Below, piece by piece: positions 5,685-7,104 of a DNA stretch of 7,104 nt (the first letter of the stretch is position 1; each line of letters opens with the position of its first letter). The stretch is from Aurantimonadaceae bacterium (GTDB taxonomy: Bacteria > Pseudomonadota > Alphaproteobacteria > Rhizobiales > Rhizobiaceae): assembly GCA_003232595.1 (NCBI GenBank), contig QIIJ01000351.1:1-7104 (forward strand), written 5' to 3'. The position numbers were made by a program, and so were the translations under genes. The notes beneath the pieces were generated by a model that did not search any database, was not told the DNA's origin, and saw only the letters and a list, made by a program, of their open reading frames with translations.

Positions 5685-6332
5685 ATGAAACAACGATCCA
5701 CAGTGGAGCTGTATTCCTATTGGAGCAAGCTCTATACCAAACATGGCATACCGGAACGCGGTCTGATTGAACCTTCGGCCCTGCGCAAGACACTGGGCGA
5801 TACATTCGTTCTCCAAAGCGGCGACCTTGATTATGCCACATACCGGCTGGCCGGCACCAGATTGTGTTCTATCTATGCTTCTGAGCTAAAAGGACACGAA
5901 TTTGCCGCTCCCTGGATCCAATTGGAGAGAAACACTGTTTCCAATGTTGTTCGTTCTGTTGGATATGACCAGGTCGCAGCGGTTTTTGGCAGCAATGCCA
6001 AAACCAAAAGCGGGCGGACACTCTCACTTGAAACCCTGGTTCTGCCACTTCTCCACAATGGGCAAAAAAACCAGCGGCTTTTAGGCGTCACCTCACCGGT
6101 GACCCGGCCCTACTGGCTGGGCGTTGACCCGATCATTTCCCAGTCGATATCAAGCTTGCGCATTGTTGATCCAAAACAGGATACATCGCCATTCAATACA
6201 AGATTTACGTTGATGAAGGCAAAGGTGCAGCCCTCGGCTGTCAGAATTCCCCAAGGTAAGAGAGTTGGTCATCTTACGGTGCTGGAGGGCGGCAAGTCGG
6301 GGTTCCGTGAAGATCCGGGGGAAATAATATAG
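5685..6332 (+). CDS. PAS-domain protein, PAS_5 family
   Basis: A 215-residue soluble protein of the PAS_5 (PF07310, formerly DUF1457) type, small alphaproteobacterial proteins with a single PAS fold and no obvious output domain. Family features are VELYSYWSKL (7-16) near the N terminus, an acidic/proline stretch, and the diagnostic YRLAGTRLCSIYASELKG (53-70). The C-terminal third (about 165-215) is less recognisable. It may sense a ligand and act through a partner; the Caulobacter motility regulator MopJ is also a single-PAS protein, but I cannot say whether it is close. I use the ATG at 5685; an in-frame GTG at 5676 would add three residues, and neither start has a strong ribosome-binding site. 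The gene follows a sigma-54-like promoter and structured leader and precedes a PilZ gene by 98 bp. Confidence 0.8.
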   Translation: MKQRSTVELYSYWSKLYTKHGIPERGLIEPSALRKTLGDTFVLQSGDLDYATYRLAGTRLCSIYASELKGHEFAAPWIQLERNTVSNVVRSVGYDQVAAVFGSNAKTKSGRTLSLETLVLPLLHNGQKNQRLLGVTSPVTRPYWLGVDPIISQSISSLRIVDPKQDTSPFNTRFTLMKAKVQPSAVRIPQGKRVGHLTVLEGGKSGFREDPGEII

Positions 6333-6389
6333 AATATTGCCCTGCTGTTACCGGATATTAACCTTCGACTTGATACTGTTCATCGGTAT

Positions 6390-6428
6390 GTTACCCGAAA
6401 TTTGGCGTATTCGAGCAGGTTACCCGAA
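6390..6428. repeat. Two direct copies of GTTACCCGAA before the PilZ gene
   Basis: GTTACCCGAA occurs at 6390-6399 and 6419-6428, 29 bp apart, the second ending 2 bp before the PilZ start codon. A related GTTACCGGA lies at 6347-6355, followed by TTAACC (6358-6363), which resembles a CtrA half-site. No good -10/-35 pair is visible. These could be binding sites of a regulator or chance. Confidence 0.3.
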
Positions 6429-6430
6429 CA

Positions 6431-7045
6431 ATGCTGCAGTTAAATTCACAAACTTCTAATGGTGCACCACCAATGGAGCGTCGCAACTTTCAGCGGGTGC
6501 CAATCTCTGTGTTCGGTCGTTTTATGCTTGAGGACAAGAGTGAATATATTTGTCAGATTGACAATATGTCACCGGGAAGCGCGGGTTTTGCCACCCGTTG
6601 TCCGGGCCGGGTTGGGGAACACATTGTAGTCTACGCTGACCATCTTGGCCGGTTTGAGGGCAAAATTTCTCGAATTTATGATGATGGATTTGCTGTTTCA
6701 ATTGAGTCCTCCGACCGCAAGAAGGACAAACTTGCGGCTAAACTGACCTGGCTAACCAATCAGGGAACGCTCGGACTTCCGGAAGACCGCCGTCATGAAC
6801 GTGTCATTCCCCGCGACCCGACGTCCGAGCTGATTCTTGAAGACGGGCGCACCTATCATTGCAGAATAATCGACCTGTCGATGTCCGGGACTGCAATAAA
6901 GCTCAAGGTCAAACCGGCAATCGGTTCTATTGCAACCTTGGGGTCCATGCGCGGTCGCATTGTCCGTCATTTTGAAGACGGCATTGCTATGGAATTTTTT
7001 GCCGTGCAGGAGAAAGAATCCCTGTCAAGCTTTCTTGGACGATAG
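6431..7045 (+). CDS. Protein with two PilZ domains
   Basis: A 204-residue cytoplasmic protein built of two tandem PilZ domains, the c-di-GMP-binding fold. The second domain (about 117-200) has both binding motifs intact: RRHER (R120 and R124, RxxxR) and DLSMSG (148-153, D/NxSxxG). The first (about 15-100) keeps RNFQR (R18 and R22), but its second motif reads NMSPGS (45-50), with serine for the final glycine, so it may bind poorly. Both halves follow the same pattern (GKISRIYDDGFAVS and GRIVRHFEDGIAME), suggesting an internal duplication. No enzyme or membrane segment is attached, so it should act as a c-di-GMP-responsive adaptor, typically on motility, adhesion or polysaccharide. The ATG at 6431 has a weak ribosome-binding site; Met15 (6473) is a possible alternative start with none. 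Confidence 0.88.
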   Translation: MLQLNSQTSNGAPPMERRNFQRVPISVFGRFMLEDKSEYICQIDNMSPGSAGFATRCPGRVGEHIVVYADHLGRFEGKISRIYDDGFAVSIESSDRKKDKLAAKLTWLTNQGTLGLPEDRRHERVIPRDPTSELILEDGRTYHCRIIDLSMSGTAIKLKVKPAIGSIATLGSMRGRIVRHFEDGIAMEFFAVQEKESLSSFLGR

Positions 7046-7104
7046 AAACAGGCAGCAAACGACCTGAAATTCTGACAACTTCCAAAATAAATTTCGAAAA
7101 TAAC

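Overview
The window looks like the chromosome of an alphaproteobacterium, most likely from the Rhizobiales (Hyphomicrobiales) or close relatives. The evidence is gene content: a folE-hisI pair running divergently from an IscU-like scaffold gene, with yidD and thrS beyond it, plus a PAS_5 protein and a two-domain PilZ protein. G+C looks moderate by eye. Genus cannot be fixed from this sequence.

Left block (1-2619, all minus strand; transcription runs right to left). The order is an Fe-S scaffold protein (IscU/NifU N-terminal family), YidD, a phosphagen (arginine) kinase, then the 5' part of threonyl-tRNA synthetase, which runs off the left edge. Scaffold, yidD and kinase are packed with gaps of 1-10 bp and look like one transcript. 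thrS follows after 209 bp and has its own promoter-like sequence and a leader hairpin. The arginine kinase is the unusual gene: phosphagen kinases are animal and protist enzymes found only sporadically in bacteria.

Middle block (2755-5104). folE and hisI form a plus-strand pair (5 bp gap) giving GTP cyclohydrolase I (folate/pterin pathway) and phosphoribosyl-AMP cyclohydrolase (histidine pathway). Convergent to them on the minus strand are a two-CBS-domain protein and, upstream of it, a rhomboid-family intramembrane protease.

The 580-bp gap at 5105-5684 has no protein gene but is dense with signals. On the minus strand it holds an excellent intrinsic terminator (5245-5278) that no annotated gene needs, at the end of a foldable stretch that I propose is a small RNA of about 176 nt. 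Next to it are nested inverted repeats (5410-5464). On the plus strand there is a near-consensus sigma-54 promoter (5542-5561), and the RNA predicted to start there folds into a closed structure with a 15-bp hairpin (5567-5651) ahead of the PAS gene. Positions 5105-5244 are AT-rich and should hold the rhomboid promoter, but I could not pick one out.

Right block (5685-7045, plus strand). A PAS_5 sensor-like protein is followed 98 bp later by a protein with two PilZ (c-di-GMP-binding) domains. The gap between them has a repeated GTTACCCGAA motif. This suggests a small signalling module whose input may be sigma-54 dependent. Positions 7046-7104 show nothing recognisable.
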